In this document: piece after piece, positions 1 through 8,600 of the stretch
Layout of the letters: each line of letters begins with the position of its first letter
Numbering within the stretch: position 1 is the first letter of the stretch
DNA from: Candidatus Dormiibacterota bacterium
GTDB lineage: Bacteria; Chloroflexota; Dormibacteria; Aeolococcales; Aeolococcaceae
Reading direction: 5' to 3'
NCBI GenBank assembly: GCA_019245575.1
Contig: JAFARE010000017.1
Coordinates: 1 to 35,813, forward strand
DNA length: 35,813 nt
The notes under the pieces: generated by a model
Seen by the model: the letters and a program-made list of their open reading frames with translations, nothing else
The model's database searches: none
What the model was told of the DNA's origin: nothing
Program-made: the position numbers and the translations under genes

Positions 1-64
1 CCGGGGGGCCGGAGCCGTTCTGCGGCCTGGGATTCGAAGGCGGGTCGTAGGGTTGCGAGCTCAT
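1..64 (-). CDS. Start of the next gene of the MCE/YrbE operon (partial, N-terminus only)
   Basis: An ATG (62-64) lies one base after the stop of the upstream YrbE gene and opens a frame that runs off the left edge. The 21 visible residues begin MSSQPYDPPSNP and are Pro/Asn/Gly-rich, like a cytoplasmic tail. In actinobacterial-type mce operons the two YrbE permeases are followed by MCE substrate-binding proteins, or elsewhere by an ATPase, so position alone suggests one of these. No domain is visible and no clear Shine-Dalgarno is present; translation may be coupled to the previous stop codon. Confidence 0.5.
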   Translation of the reverse strand, partial: MSSQPYDPPSNPRPQNGSGPP

Positions 65-65
65 C

Positions 66-914
66 TCAGATCTGAATCGGCAGGTTCGGGTTGTTGCCCC
101 AGAAGATCTGGGTAAGCAAGGCGTTGACGACGACTGTGACCACGAGCGAGACGGCCATGGTCTTGGCCACCGCTTTTCCGATGCCCACAGCGCCTCCGGT
201 CACGTTATAGCCGTAATACACCGCGACGCACACAATGAGGAAGGCGAACACCACCGCCTTGATCATCGAGAACGCCAGGTCCTCCACGTTGATGAAGCGG
301 TAGAAGTAGTCGCCGTACACGCCGCTGGAGATGGTTCCGGAGGGCACCTGGAACATCTGCACGACGTAGGAGCCGACGTACGAGATACCCAGCGAGAGCA
401 GGTACATGAACGGCAGCACGATGAAGCAGGCCAGCATGCGCGTGCTGACCAGGTAGATCTTGCTGGGGATGCCCATGACCTCGAGGGCGTCGATCTCCTC
501 GTTGACGCGCATCGTGCCCAGCTCCGCGACGAGGCCGCAGCCCACCTTGGCGCCGATGGCGAAGCCGAAGAACAGCGGCGTGATCTCGCGCGTGTCGCAG
601 ATGGCGTTGAAGACGCCGGCCAGTGACTGCGCGCCGATCTGTGACAGCGAGTAGTACGCCTCGACGCTGCACTCGCTGCCGGTGAAGTACGTGAGCACGA
701 GGGCGACCGGCGTGGAGCCTATCGCCAGGAACGCCGCATACCACCAGACCTCGCGCATGTAGCGCGTGGACTGCGGGATGTGCGCGATGGCGCCGGCCGC
801 GAAGTTGACGATCTTGCCAAGGGTTTCGACCCGGCCACGCACACCCTGTCCGGGTGCGCGCTGCGGCTTGGCGGCGCGGCCGGGAGCGCGGCGGGCGGGG
901 AATGCGACAGACAT
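66..914 (-). CDS. MlaE/YrbE-family ABC transporter permease (second of pair, YrbEB-like)
   Basis: Integral membrane permease of the MlaE/YrbE family, which forms the membrane core of MCE-type lipid or sterol importers. The 282-residue length is normal. The family hallmark GTMRVNEEIDALEVMGIP sits near the middle, in the cytoplasmic coupling segment that contacts the ATPase. Several hydrophobic helices flank it (for example WWYAAFLAIGSTPVALVLTY and the run AVVFAFLIVCVAVYYGY). A basic tail of about 40 residues precedes the first helix. It starts six bases after the stop of the other YrbE gene, so the two are co-transcribed, and it is followed by a further gene at the window edge. Which lipid is carried cannot be read from sequence. 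Confidence 0.9.
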   Translation of the reverse strand: MSVAFPARRAPGRAAKPQRAPGQGVRGRVETLGKIVNFAAGAIAHIPQSTRYMREVWWYAAFLAIGSTPVALVLTYFTGSECSVEAYYSLSQIGAQSLAGVFNAICDTREITPLFFGFAIGAKVGCGLVAELGTMRVNEEIDALEVMGIPSKIYLVSTRMLACFIVLPFMYLLSLGISYVGSYVVQMFQVPSGTISSGVYGDYFYRFINVEDLAFSMIKAVVFAFLIVCVAVYYGYNVTGGAVGIGKAVAKTMAVSLVVTVVVNALLTQIFWGNNPNLPIQI

Positions 915-920
915 CTCGAC

Positions 921-1700
921 CTACCGCAGCACGTTGTTGGTGTGGAACAGCGCCAGCACCGTGGGTGTGTACAGGTACTCGAAGATCTGGATGCTCACGA
1001 AGCACGCGACCACCGCCTGGTGGACCGCGCGCGCCACGCCCTCCGCGCCGCCGCGCGCCGTGATGCCCTTGTAGCAGCAGATGGTGGCGATGAGCATGCC
1101 GAAGACGATGCACTTGATCTCGCCGCCATACAGGTCCTGCAGCGTGCCCTGGGTGAAGAAGGTGCTGATGAACGCGCCGCTGTTGACGCCGACCAGAGCG
1201 ACGCTCGCCAGGTAGCCGCTGAGGCAGGTGAACGCGATCATCGGGATGTTGTAGAGCGCGGTCATGAACGCCAGCGCGAGGAAGCGCGGCACCACGATGA
1301 ACAGGATGTTGGAGATGCCCATGACGCCCAGCGCCTCGAGCTCGTCGCGCACCTTGCGCGCACCGAGGTCGGCGGTGATGGCGGTGCCGCAGACCGCGGC
1401 CACCATCAGGCCGGTGGCAACCGGGGCGAACTCGCGGACGTTGGCCAGGACCATGAAACCGCCGATGCGCCACTCGGCCGAGGCGAGCTTGAAGAAGTTG
1501 CCCGCCTCCAGGGCCACGATCGTGCCCCAGCCGAGGCCGGTGAGCAGGAGGGGCACGAAGCAGGCGCCCAGGATGAACCGGCACTGCTCCAGGAACTCGG
1601 CGGCGTAGAACGGCCGCCGGAAGACGCCGCGGACCGCCGCGGCGAACAGGAGCGACTGGTCCCCGAGAGTGGCCAGGCCCTGGCGGGCGCGCCCTGCCAT
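921..1700 (-). CDS. MlaE/YrbE-family ABC transporter permease (first of pair, YrbEA-like)
   Basis: A 259-residue membrane permease paralogous to its neighbour and the likely first gene of an mce-type operon. The conserved coupling motif reads ARKVRDELEALGVMGISN, and the segment before it (GLMVAAVCGTAITADLGARK) is the usual MlaE helix. In actinobacterial mce loci two different YrbE proteins form a heterodimeric channel for MCE proteins that carry lipids across the envelope; that role is inferred here from family and gene order. It starts at the ATG at 1698-1700. The 224-bp gap to the divergent glycosyltransferase gene (1701-1924) must hold both promoters, but I see no convincing consensus hexamers there. 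Confidence 0.9.
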   Translation of the reverse strand: MAGRARQGLATLGDQSLLFAAAVRGVFRRPFYAAEFLEQCRFILGACFVPLLLTGLGWGTIVALEAGNFFKLASAEWRIGGFMVLANVREFAPVATGLMVAAVCGTAITADLGARKVRDELEALGVMGISNILFIVVPRFLALAFMTALYNIPMIAFTCLSGYLASVALVGVNSGAFISTFFTQGTLQDLYGGEIKCIVFGMLIATICCYKGITARGGAEGVARAVHQAVVACFVSIQIFEYLYTPTVLALFHTNNVLR

Positions 1701-1924
1701 CAGTTCGACGTCCCTTCAGCGCCCCGCGCAGAGCGGTGTGCGATATCCATTAGTCGACCCATTGGCCTCGTCGACAGTAGAGACGTCCCGCCGGGGGCAA
1801 AGCTTGCACGGGGGATTCACTTCCCTTGGCCCCTCCTCCCTGACTGCAGCGGCTAAGTATAGGCACGCCGAACTGCGCGCCAAAAGGTAGAGGGCGCCTT
1901 TCGAATTGCCCGTATCCTTGGACC

Positions 1925-3451
1925 GTGCCCTCCCCCGGCCCCCTGGTGAGCGTCGTCGTGCCCACCCGCAACGAGGCGGAGAACATCCTCCCGCTCGCCG
2001 ACCGCCTCGAGGCGGCGCTCCACGGCCTGGCCTACGAGCTCTGCTTCGTCGACGACAGCGACGACGCCACGCCCGACCGGATCTCGGCCCTCGGGGGGCG
2101 GGCAGCCCCGGTGCGCTGCCTCTTCCGCCAGGGCGAGGAGCGCCACGGCGGCCTCAGCACCGCGGTGGTCGCCGGGCTGCACATGGCCCGGGGGCGCTGG
2201 GTGTGTGTCATGGACGCGGACCTGCAGCACCCGCCGGAGATGATCCCGCGGCTGCTCGCCGAGGGCGAGGCCGGGGCTGACCTGGTCGTGGCCAGCCGCT
2301 ACACGGGCGGGGGCAGCGCGGCCGGGCTCGACGGCGGGCTGCGCCGCCTCGTCAGCCGCGCCGCCGGCGCCGTCGCCCGGCTGCTCTTCGCCGAGGCGCG
2401 CTCCAGCACCGATCCACTCTCCGGCTTCTTCCTCTGCCGCCGCTCCCTGATCGACGGCATCGAGTTCCGGCCGGTGGGCTTCAAGATCCTGCTCGAGCTC
2501 CTGGTGTGCGTGCCCGGGCTTCGGGTCGCCGACGTCCCCCTCGCCCAGCAGCGCCGCCGCGCCGGCGCCAGCAAGGCGAGCCTGGGCCAGGGCCTCCTCT
2601 ATCTCGGGCACCTGCGGTCACTGTTCATGGACGTCCCGGGCTCCGCCCGGCGCTGGAAGTTCGCCCTCGTCGGCCTCAGCGGCCTCGCCGTGTTCCTCCC
2701 TCTCCTCTGGGCCCTGGCCGGGCCGGCCGGGCTGCACCCGCTGCTGGCCTTCGTGCCGGCGTTCGCCGTGTCGGTCACCTGGAACAGCGTGCTCAACTGG
2801 CTCTGGACGTACGCCGACCAGCGCCGCACTCCCGGTCCGGGCGTGCGCCGCTACGTCGACTGGGCACTGGTGGCGGGCGTGATCATGCTCGGCGTGTTCG
2901 CGCTCCTGGTGGAGGACGCGCGCCTCCCGGTGCTCGCCGCCGGAGCCGCCTCGGCTGCCGTCGCCATGGCGGCGAACGGACTGGTGAACCGCACGCTGGT
3001 GGCCCGCCGCCCCTCGGTGTGGGCCACCGTGGCCGTGAACCAGGGGGTGCAGGCGAGCCTGGTCCGGCTGGCGACGGATGTCGGCGCCTACCGGGCCTTC
3101 GTGCTGCCCCCGGTCCCCGAGAGCATCGCCGGGATGCCGCCCGGGCTGCTGCAGCACGTGATCGCGCGACGCCACCCGGTGGTGCTCAGCGAGGCGGCAT
3201 CGCACCGGGTGCAGCGGCGCACGAACATCGAGCTGGCATCGCGGATGGTTCTGCCGGTGATCGACGGTGACCGGGTGGCCGCGGTGGTCGTGTGCGAGCG
3301 CTACGCCACGCGCGGCTTCGACGAGCAGTCGCTCGAGGTGGCCACCCGGGCGGTCGCCGAGCTGGTGCCGGTCCTTGCCGCTGCCCGCGTCGAGGCGCCG
3401 ATCCGGGCCGAGCCCTCGCTGGCGCAGCCCGCGCCGGGCACCAGCCGCTGA
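1925..3451 (+). CDS. GT2 glycosyltransferase - GtrA-like membrane domain - GAF-like domain fusion
   Basis: A 508-residue protein with three parts. Residues about 8-230 are a family-2 glycosyltransferase of the dolichol/polyprenol-phosphate mannosyltransferase type: VSVVVPTRNEAEN at the start, VDDSDD at 42-47, the metal-binding DAD at 97-99 followed by QHPPEM, and the SGFFLCRR segment. Residues about 243-360 form a GtrA-like four-helix membrane domain including the typical WNSVLNWLWTY. Residues about 375-487 look like a GAF fold (VLPVIDGDRVAAVVVCERY near its end). GT2-GtrA proteins usually load a polyprenyl phosphate with a sugar; the C-terminal GAF-like sensor is unusual. Translation starts at a GTG. 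It leads a tight run with the two next genes. The glycosyltransferase call is sure; the GAF call is by eye. Confidence 0.88.
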   Translation: MPSPGPLVSVVVPTRNEAENILPLADRLEAALHGLAYELCFVDDSDDATPDRISALGGRAAPVRCLFRQGEERHGGLSTAVVAGLHMARGRWVCVMDADLQHPPEMIPRLLAEGEAGADLVVASRYTGGGSAAGLDGGLRRLVSRAAGAVARLLFAEARSSTDPLSGFFLCRRSLIDGIEFRPVGFKILLELLVCVPGLRVADVPLAQQRRRAGASKASLGQGLLYLGHLRSLFMDVPGSARRWKFALVGLSGLAVFLPLLWALAGPAGLHPLLAFVPAFAVSVTWNSVLNWLWTYADQRRTPGPGVRRYVDWALVAGVIMLGVFALLVEDARLPVLAAGAASAAVAMAANGLVNRTLVARRPSVWATVAVNQGVQASLVRLATDVGAYRAFVLPPVPESIAGMPPGLLQHVIARRHPVVLSEAASHRVQRRTNIELASRMVLPVIDGDRVAAVVVCERYATRGFDEQSLEVATRAVAELVPVLAAARVEAPIRAEPSLAQPAPGTSR

Positions 3452-3465
3452 GCGCTCCGGCGCCG

Positions 3466-4071
3466 GTGGCGCTGGGGGCGCGCGGAGTCCCGCTTCCCGC
3501 ATTTCGCGGCGCCGAGGTGGCGCGGGTGCTGCTGCTCGGCGGTGGCATCGGCGCGGCGCTGGCGCTGCGCTCCGCGCTGGCCGGGCCGGCGGTCGCGGCG
3601 TCGGTTCCGGCAGGTGCTCTGTTCGCCCTCGCCCTGGGCGGGCTCGCCGCCGCTGCCGGCGTGCGGCTGCCCCGCCTGCGTCTCTGTGACGCCGCCACCG
3701 GCGTGGCCGGGGCGGCGCTGCTCGTGCTCCCCTGGCTGCTCGCCCGCCACGGGGTGACGCTGCCGATGGCGCGGTTCAGCGCCGACCTGGCCTGGTGGAC
3801 CCCGGCTGTGGTCGCTGTGGCGGTCAGCGAGGAGGCGGTGCTCCGTGGCGCGCTGTTCACCGCCCTCGAGCGCTGCGGCGGGCCGCTCGCGGCCCTGGCT
3901 GCGACAACGATGGTGTTCGCCCTCGTGCACGTCCCCCTCTACGGCGTCGGGGCGCTGCCGCTGGACGCCGCGGTCGGACTCCTGCTGGGCGGCCTGCGCC
4001 TGCTCACGGGCGGGTGGGTCGCGCCGGCGGCGGCGCATGCGCTCGCCGATGTGGCGGGCGGCTGGCTGTGA
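3466..4071 (+). CDS. CPBP-family intramembrane metalloprotease (Abi/CaaX-type)
   Basis: A small, very hydrophobic protein of about 201 residues with the three CPBP motifs in order: SEEAVLRGALF (EExxxR), FALVHVP (FxxxH) and AAAHALAD (HxxxD). CPBP proteins are membrane-embedded glutamic-type proteases related to Rce1; in bacteria they process or protect against peptides, and their substrates are rarely known. The start is taken as the GTG at 3466, the first in-frame start after the upstream stop at 3451. The open frame extends back into the glycosyltransferase gene, but the upstream residues are not hydrophobic and look like shadow sequence. The stop overlaps the next start as GTGA, so the three genes 1925-4775 are probably one operon. 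Confidence 0.8.
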   Translation: MALGARGVPLPAFRGAEVARVLLLGGGIGAALALRSALAGPAVAASVPAGALFALALGGLAAAAGVRLPRLRLCDAATGVAGAALLVLPWLLARHGVTLPMARFSADLAWWTPAVVAVAVSEEAVLRGALFTALERCGGPLAALAATTMVFALVHVPLYGVGALPLDAAVGLLLGGLRLLTGGWVAPAAAHALADVAGGWL

Positions 4072-4775
4072 CGCGCCGGCTCGGCATTGCGGCGCTGCTG
4101 CTCGCCGTGGCCGGGCTCACGTTGCTGTGGCGCGCGACGCCGAAGGGCGCCCCGCCTGTGTACGACGGCATCTGCACGCCGACGCCGTACCACACGGTGG
4201 GCAGCTCGCCTGCCCCGCTGGCGGGGTCCAAGAGCTATCCCGCCTCACCGGCCGGCTCGTTTCCCACCGCGGAGGTGGTGACCGACCCGTCGTTCCAGAC
4301 CGAGAACCCGTCCCAGGGACAGCTGTTGATGACGGACGGCACCTTCGTCTCCAGCGAGCCGTTCACGGTGAGCATCACGCCGGTGCAGGCCCCGGGCGTG
4401 GCGCCGCGCGACGGCAGGGTCGACGGCAACGTCTACCGCGTCGCCGCCGTGACGCAGTCCGGCAAGCAGCTGCAGCCGGTGGACGCGCAGCACCAGGTCA
4501 CGCTGCTGCTGCGCGCCACGTCGATGAACCCGGCGCGCACGCTGGAACGATTCGACGGGACAGCGTGGACCGACCTGAAGACGCTGCTCGCCGGCTGCGG
4601 CGACCTCTTCGAGGCCAACACCGCGCAGCTCGGCCTGTTCGCCGCGGTCGTGCCGGCCAACGCTCCGAGCGGCTCCGGCGGCGGGCCGCCGGTCGTGCCC
4701 ATCGTCATCGCGCTGATCGTCGTGGTGCTGGCGACCGTCATCGGCCTCGTGCGCCTCAACCGCGCGCGCGGCTGA
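4068..4775 (+). CDS. Membrane-anchored extracytoplasmic protein, function unknown
   Basis: I do not recognise a named family. The GTG start overlaps the stop of the CPBP gene (GTGA), and the frame gives 235 residues. Residues 1-22 are a basic start plus a hydrophobic helix (IAALLLAVAGLTLLW), either an uncleaved signal anchor or a signal peptide. A polar domain of about 180 residues with two or three cysteines follows, and near the C-terminus a second strong helix (PIVIALIVVVLATVIGLV) ends in a short basic tail (RLNRARG). This implies a domain outside the membrane tethered at one or both ends. The segment before the last helix is Gly/Ser/Pro-rich. Its coupling to a membrane protease and a polyprenol-sugar transferase hints that it could be a client of either, which is inference only. 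Confidence 0.7.
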   Translation: MTRRLGIAALLLAVAGLTLLWRATPKGAPPVYDGICTPTPYHTVGSSPAPLAGSKSYPASPAGSFPTAEVVTDPSFQTENPSQGQLLMTDGTFVSSEPFTVSITPVQAPGVAPRDGRVDGNVYRVAAVTQSGKQLQPVDAQHQVTLLLRATSMNPARTLERFDGTAWTDLKTLLAGCGDLFEANTAQLGLFAAVVPANAPSGSGGGPPVVPIVIALIVVVLATVIGLVRLNRARG

Positions 4776-4793
4776 CGGCTCGGTCGCGCGGCG

Positions 4794-5624
4794 CTACATG
4801 CCCGCGCGCGGCGCGCGAAGCCAGCCCTCGAGCTCGACCAGCCAGCGCTCACCCGGCGGGCCCAGGCCGGCGCCGGGGACGCCGGCGCGCTGCAGCAGCG
4901 TGCGCCGCGGTCCGAGGCGGACCATGTGGTGGTGGGGCAGGCCGGCCAGGTCCTGCGCCACCTCGAGCGCCGACTCTTCGTTGTCGCGCAAGCCGTCGAC
5001 GAGCTTGAGGTCGACGGCTTGCGCGCCCAGCCACACCTCGCCGGTCGTGACGCGTGACACGCCTGCGTCGTCGAGCCCGCGCGAGGTGCGCACCGCCGCG
5101 ACGAATCTGCGGAAGATGGCGTCGACCAGCTCGCGCTCCTTGGCCTCGTCGTGCGCCGTCGGTTCGCGCCACGGCGCGCCGAGATCCTTGAACTCGCCGG
5201 TCTTCGTCACGTTGACGCGCGTGCCCAATCGCTGCAGCGCCTCGACGGCGATGGGCCGCACGCTGATGACGCCGATGGAGCCCACGATGGCGCTGGGAAA
5301 CGACAGGATGCGCGAGGCGCCGCACGCGATGAAGTACGCACCTGACGCGCCGGTGCCGCGGATCCACGCCACAACGGGCTTCTGTGCCTCGAGCCGCTTG
5401 ACGGCGACATAGAGCGTCTCCGACGCGGTCGCGCCGCCGCCGGGTGAGTCGATCTCGAGCAGCACGGCCTTGACGCGCGGATTGCGCCGCGCCGCGCCGA
5501 GCGTGCGCAGCAGATCGTCGGTGCGCACCGCGCCGCCGATCACGCCGCGCACCGCGATCACCGCGATGCGGCGGCGGTCGATGAGCTTCTCCCACCGGTC
5601 GCTCATGCGACGCTCGGTCAGCAT
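4794..5624 (-). CDS. S49-family signal peptide peptidase SppA-like serine protease, no membrane anchor
   Basis: A 276-residue ClpP-fold peptidase of family S49. Visible marks are the substrate-strand segment LLEIDSPGGGATASE, the nucleophile Ser94 in GTGASGAYFIA, and the probable general base Lys146 in KTGEFKDLGAPWRE. S49 enzymes use a Ser-Lys dyad and degrade signal peptides in the membrane. This copy has no N-terminal transmembrane helix, so it is probably cytoplasmic, resembling the short one-domain bacterial SppA forms. The ATG at 5624 is preceded six bases away by a TAGCAT -10-like hexamer (5636-5631), suggesting a leaderless message; a second ATG at 5606 is possible. It lies 15 bases after the dnaE2 stop on the same strand and faces the unknown membrane protein gene. 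Confidence 0.88.
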   Translation of the reverse strand: MLTERRMSDRWEKLIDRRRIAVIAVRGVIGGAVRTDDLLRTLGAARRNPRVKAVLLEIDSPGGGATASETLYVAVKRLEAQKPVVAWIRGTGASGAYFIACGASRILSFPSAIVGSIGVISVRPIAVEALQRLGTRVNVTKTGEFKDLGAPWREPTAHDEAKERELVDAIFRRFVAAVRTSRGLDDAGVSRVTTGEVWLGAQAVDLKLVDGLRDNEESALEVAQDLAGLPHHHMVRLGPRRTLLQRAGVPGAGLGPPGERWLVELEGWLRAPRAGM

Positions 5625-5639
5625 GGCGCCATGCTAGCG

Positions 5640-8600
5640 TCAGCGGAAGTCGTGAGCAGGCGGCGCTGGCACGCGGCGTCCATCCGGGCTCATCGGGTTG
5701 CCGTCGGAGTCGAGCGCGATGACGGATTGCACGAGCACGTTGACGCGGCCCAGCTCCACCTGCAGTGCGCCGTCGACCATCAGGAGCGGATGCCGCGCCA
5801 CCTCTCGCGTGCGCTGCGCAACCGCAGGACGGAACACGAGGTCCAGGTGTGCCTCGCCGTCGGTCAGCGTGAAGAAGCGGAAGCCGCTGGCCGACATCGG
5901 CGCCTGGCGCGTGATGACCAGACCCGCTACACGCACGCGCGCGCCGTCGGCGAGGTTGCGGACCTCGCCCAGCGGGACGCACCCCATCCCATCGAGCCGG
6001 TCGCGGATGAACGACACCAGGTGCGCACCCGTGCTCACCTGGGTGAGCGCGTACTCGGTGGTGACGCGCGTGCGCTCGTCCATGGGTGGCAGCTCGGGCG
6101 GCGGCGCCGGCAGCGGCACCAAGGGCTCGAGCGGATCGCGCCCCGTGTCGCGCGCCGTGTGCGGCGCGTCACCCAGACGCTTCCCGGCGATCGCGCCGCT
6201 GCCGCGCGGTGGGCCGCTGCTGGCCACACCCTCAGCCGGCGTGGCCGCGCTCGCAGCGCCGCGTTTGCGCGGCGGCAGCGACTCTTCGATCTCCTTGAGC
6301 TGCCACAGCACTTGTCGCCGCGACAGCCCGCCCGCGACAGCGTCGAAGGCACCCACCTGCACGAGGTTCTCCATCGCCTTGCGCGACAGCAACGTGTGCC
6401 GCCAGAATGCCGCAACGCTCGTATTGGCGCCTGCATTGATGGCGTCGTCACTAGCGGCCCTCGCGGCGGGGCCCAGTCCACGTACATACGCGAAGCCGAG
6501 CCGCACCGCGAAGTCTCTTGATGAACGTCGGTCAGGCGGGAGGGGCACATGTTCGCGGCGAGTTCCCGTAGCAGCGAGGCCGAGAGCGACAATGCCGTCA
6601 GGCTTGCCATCGCTCGAGGCCGAGCGCGGAGGGGTGTCTGAGCAAGCGGACGTGTGCCCCTCCCGTCCAGGACCACGATGCTCTTCAATGGCTTCGACGG
6701 TGCACCGGGCTCGGCTTCGCGTGACGTCGACTGGGAGGATCCGCACCCCATGTGCACGCGCGTCATCGACCAGCACCGACGGATGGTAGAAGCCCATCGG
6801 TTGCGCGTTGAGCAGCGCGCACGTGTAGTGTGACGGATAGTTGAGACGGAGCCAGGCCGTCTCGTAGGCGGTGCGCGCGAAGGCGGCCGCGTGTGACTTG
6901 CAGAAGCCGAACTCGGCGAAGCCGGCGACGCTCTTGAAGACCTGCGCCGCCACCGGCTCGCCGAGGCCGTGCTCCATGCAGCGCCGGATGAAGTCGCCGC
7001 GCAGCTCGTCCATCTCCAGACGCGAGCGATGGCGGTTCATCGCGCGCCGGAACCGGTCTGCCTCGCCGGCGGTGTAGCCGGCCACCTCCATGACGATGCG
7101 CAGGATCTGCTCCTGGTAGAGGATGACGCCGCGTGTTTCTGCCAGAATGGGCTCCAACTTTGGGTGCGGGTACGTCACCGGCTCCAGCCCCTGGCGGCGC
7201 CGCAGATACGGGTGCACAGCGTCGCCCTGGATGGGCCCGGGCCGGATGATCGCCACCTGCACGATCAGGTCGTTGAAGCAGCGCGGCTGCGACTGCCACA
7301 GCGACTGCTGCTGGGCGCGCGACTCGATCTGGAAGAGGCCGATCGTGTCGACCTTGCAGATCATGTCGTAGACGCGCGAGTCGTCCAGCGGCAGCGCGTC
7401 GAGGTCGGGCCGCTCGCCCGTCGTCTGCTCGATGAGGCCGAGACACTCGGCGATCGCGGACAGCGTGCGCAATCCGAGCAGGTCCATCTTGATGAGGCCG
7501 AGGTCTTCGACGTCATCCTTGTCGAACTGCACGACGACGCGCCCCGGCATGGTCGCCCGCTCCACCGGCACGACGTCGACAAGGGGTTCCCCGGTGACGA
7601 GCATGCCGCCGACATGGATGCTGAGATGACGCGGTGTGCCCTCGATGCGCCGCAAGATGTCCGTGAACAGCCGCCACATCTGCCCGGACAGCGCCGGCTC
7701 CGGGGTCCTGTCGTCGCGGGGGGCGGCGCCGAGGACCTCTTCGACGTTCGCCAGGTACCACCCATCCGCACTATGCGCAAGGCGGTCGATGACCGTTTCG
7801 GGGAAACCCATTGCGGCGCCGACCTGGCGGATCGCCATGCGCGGGCGAAACGTGACCACGTTGGCCACCATGCCGGTGCGCTCGGCGCCGTACTTGTCGT
7901 ACACGTACTGCAGCACCTGCTCGCGATGGTCGGTGGAGAAGTCGATGTCGATGTCGGGCGTGCCCTGGTGGTCCTCGTGCAGAAAGCGCTCGAACAGCAG
8001 GTCGTGCGCCACCGGGTCGACCCGCGTGATGCCGAGCAGATAGGCGACGATCGAGTCGGCCGCGCTGCCGCGGCCCTGGCCGGGGATGGCGTGCTCGCGG
8101 GCGTAGCGCATGATGTCCCACGTGATCAGGAAGAACTCGGCGAGCCCTGTCTTCTCGATGACGTCGAGCTCGCGCTGCAGCCGCGACGCGACGTGCCGCG
8201 TCATCGGGTGGTACTTGCGCTGCACCGCCTCCTGGCACAGCGAGTAGAGCACCGAGAACGGCGTCTCCCCGGCGGGCACGGGAAATCCTGGAAAGCGCAC
8301 ATCGCTGAAGTCGAGTGACACGGCGCACTCCGCGGCGATGCGCGCCGCGTTGTCGAATGCCTCGGCATGGCCGCGCAGACGGGCGCGCAGCGTGCGCTCG
8401 CTGTGCACGCGATGCTCGCTGTTGGGCAGCAGCAGGCCGTGCGCGGCCGCCTGGTCCAGCGTGGTGCGGTGGCGGATGGCGGTGAGCACATCGAGCAGCG
8501 GCTTGTCGTCCCGCGTGGCATGGTCCGGCGTCGCGCTGGCCACGGTGGCCACGCCCGCGCGCCGTGCCACATCGGCACACTCCTCCGCCAGCCACTGGTC

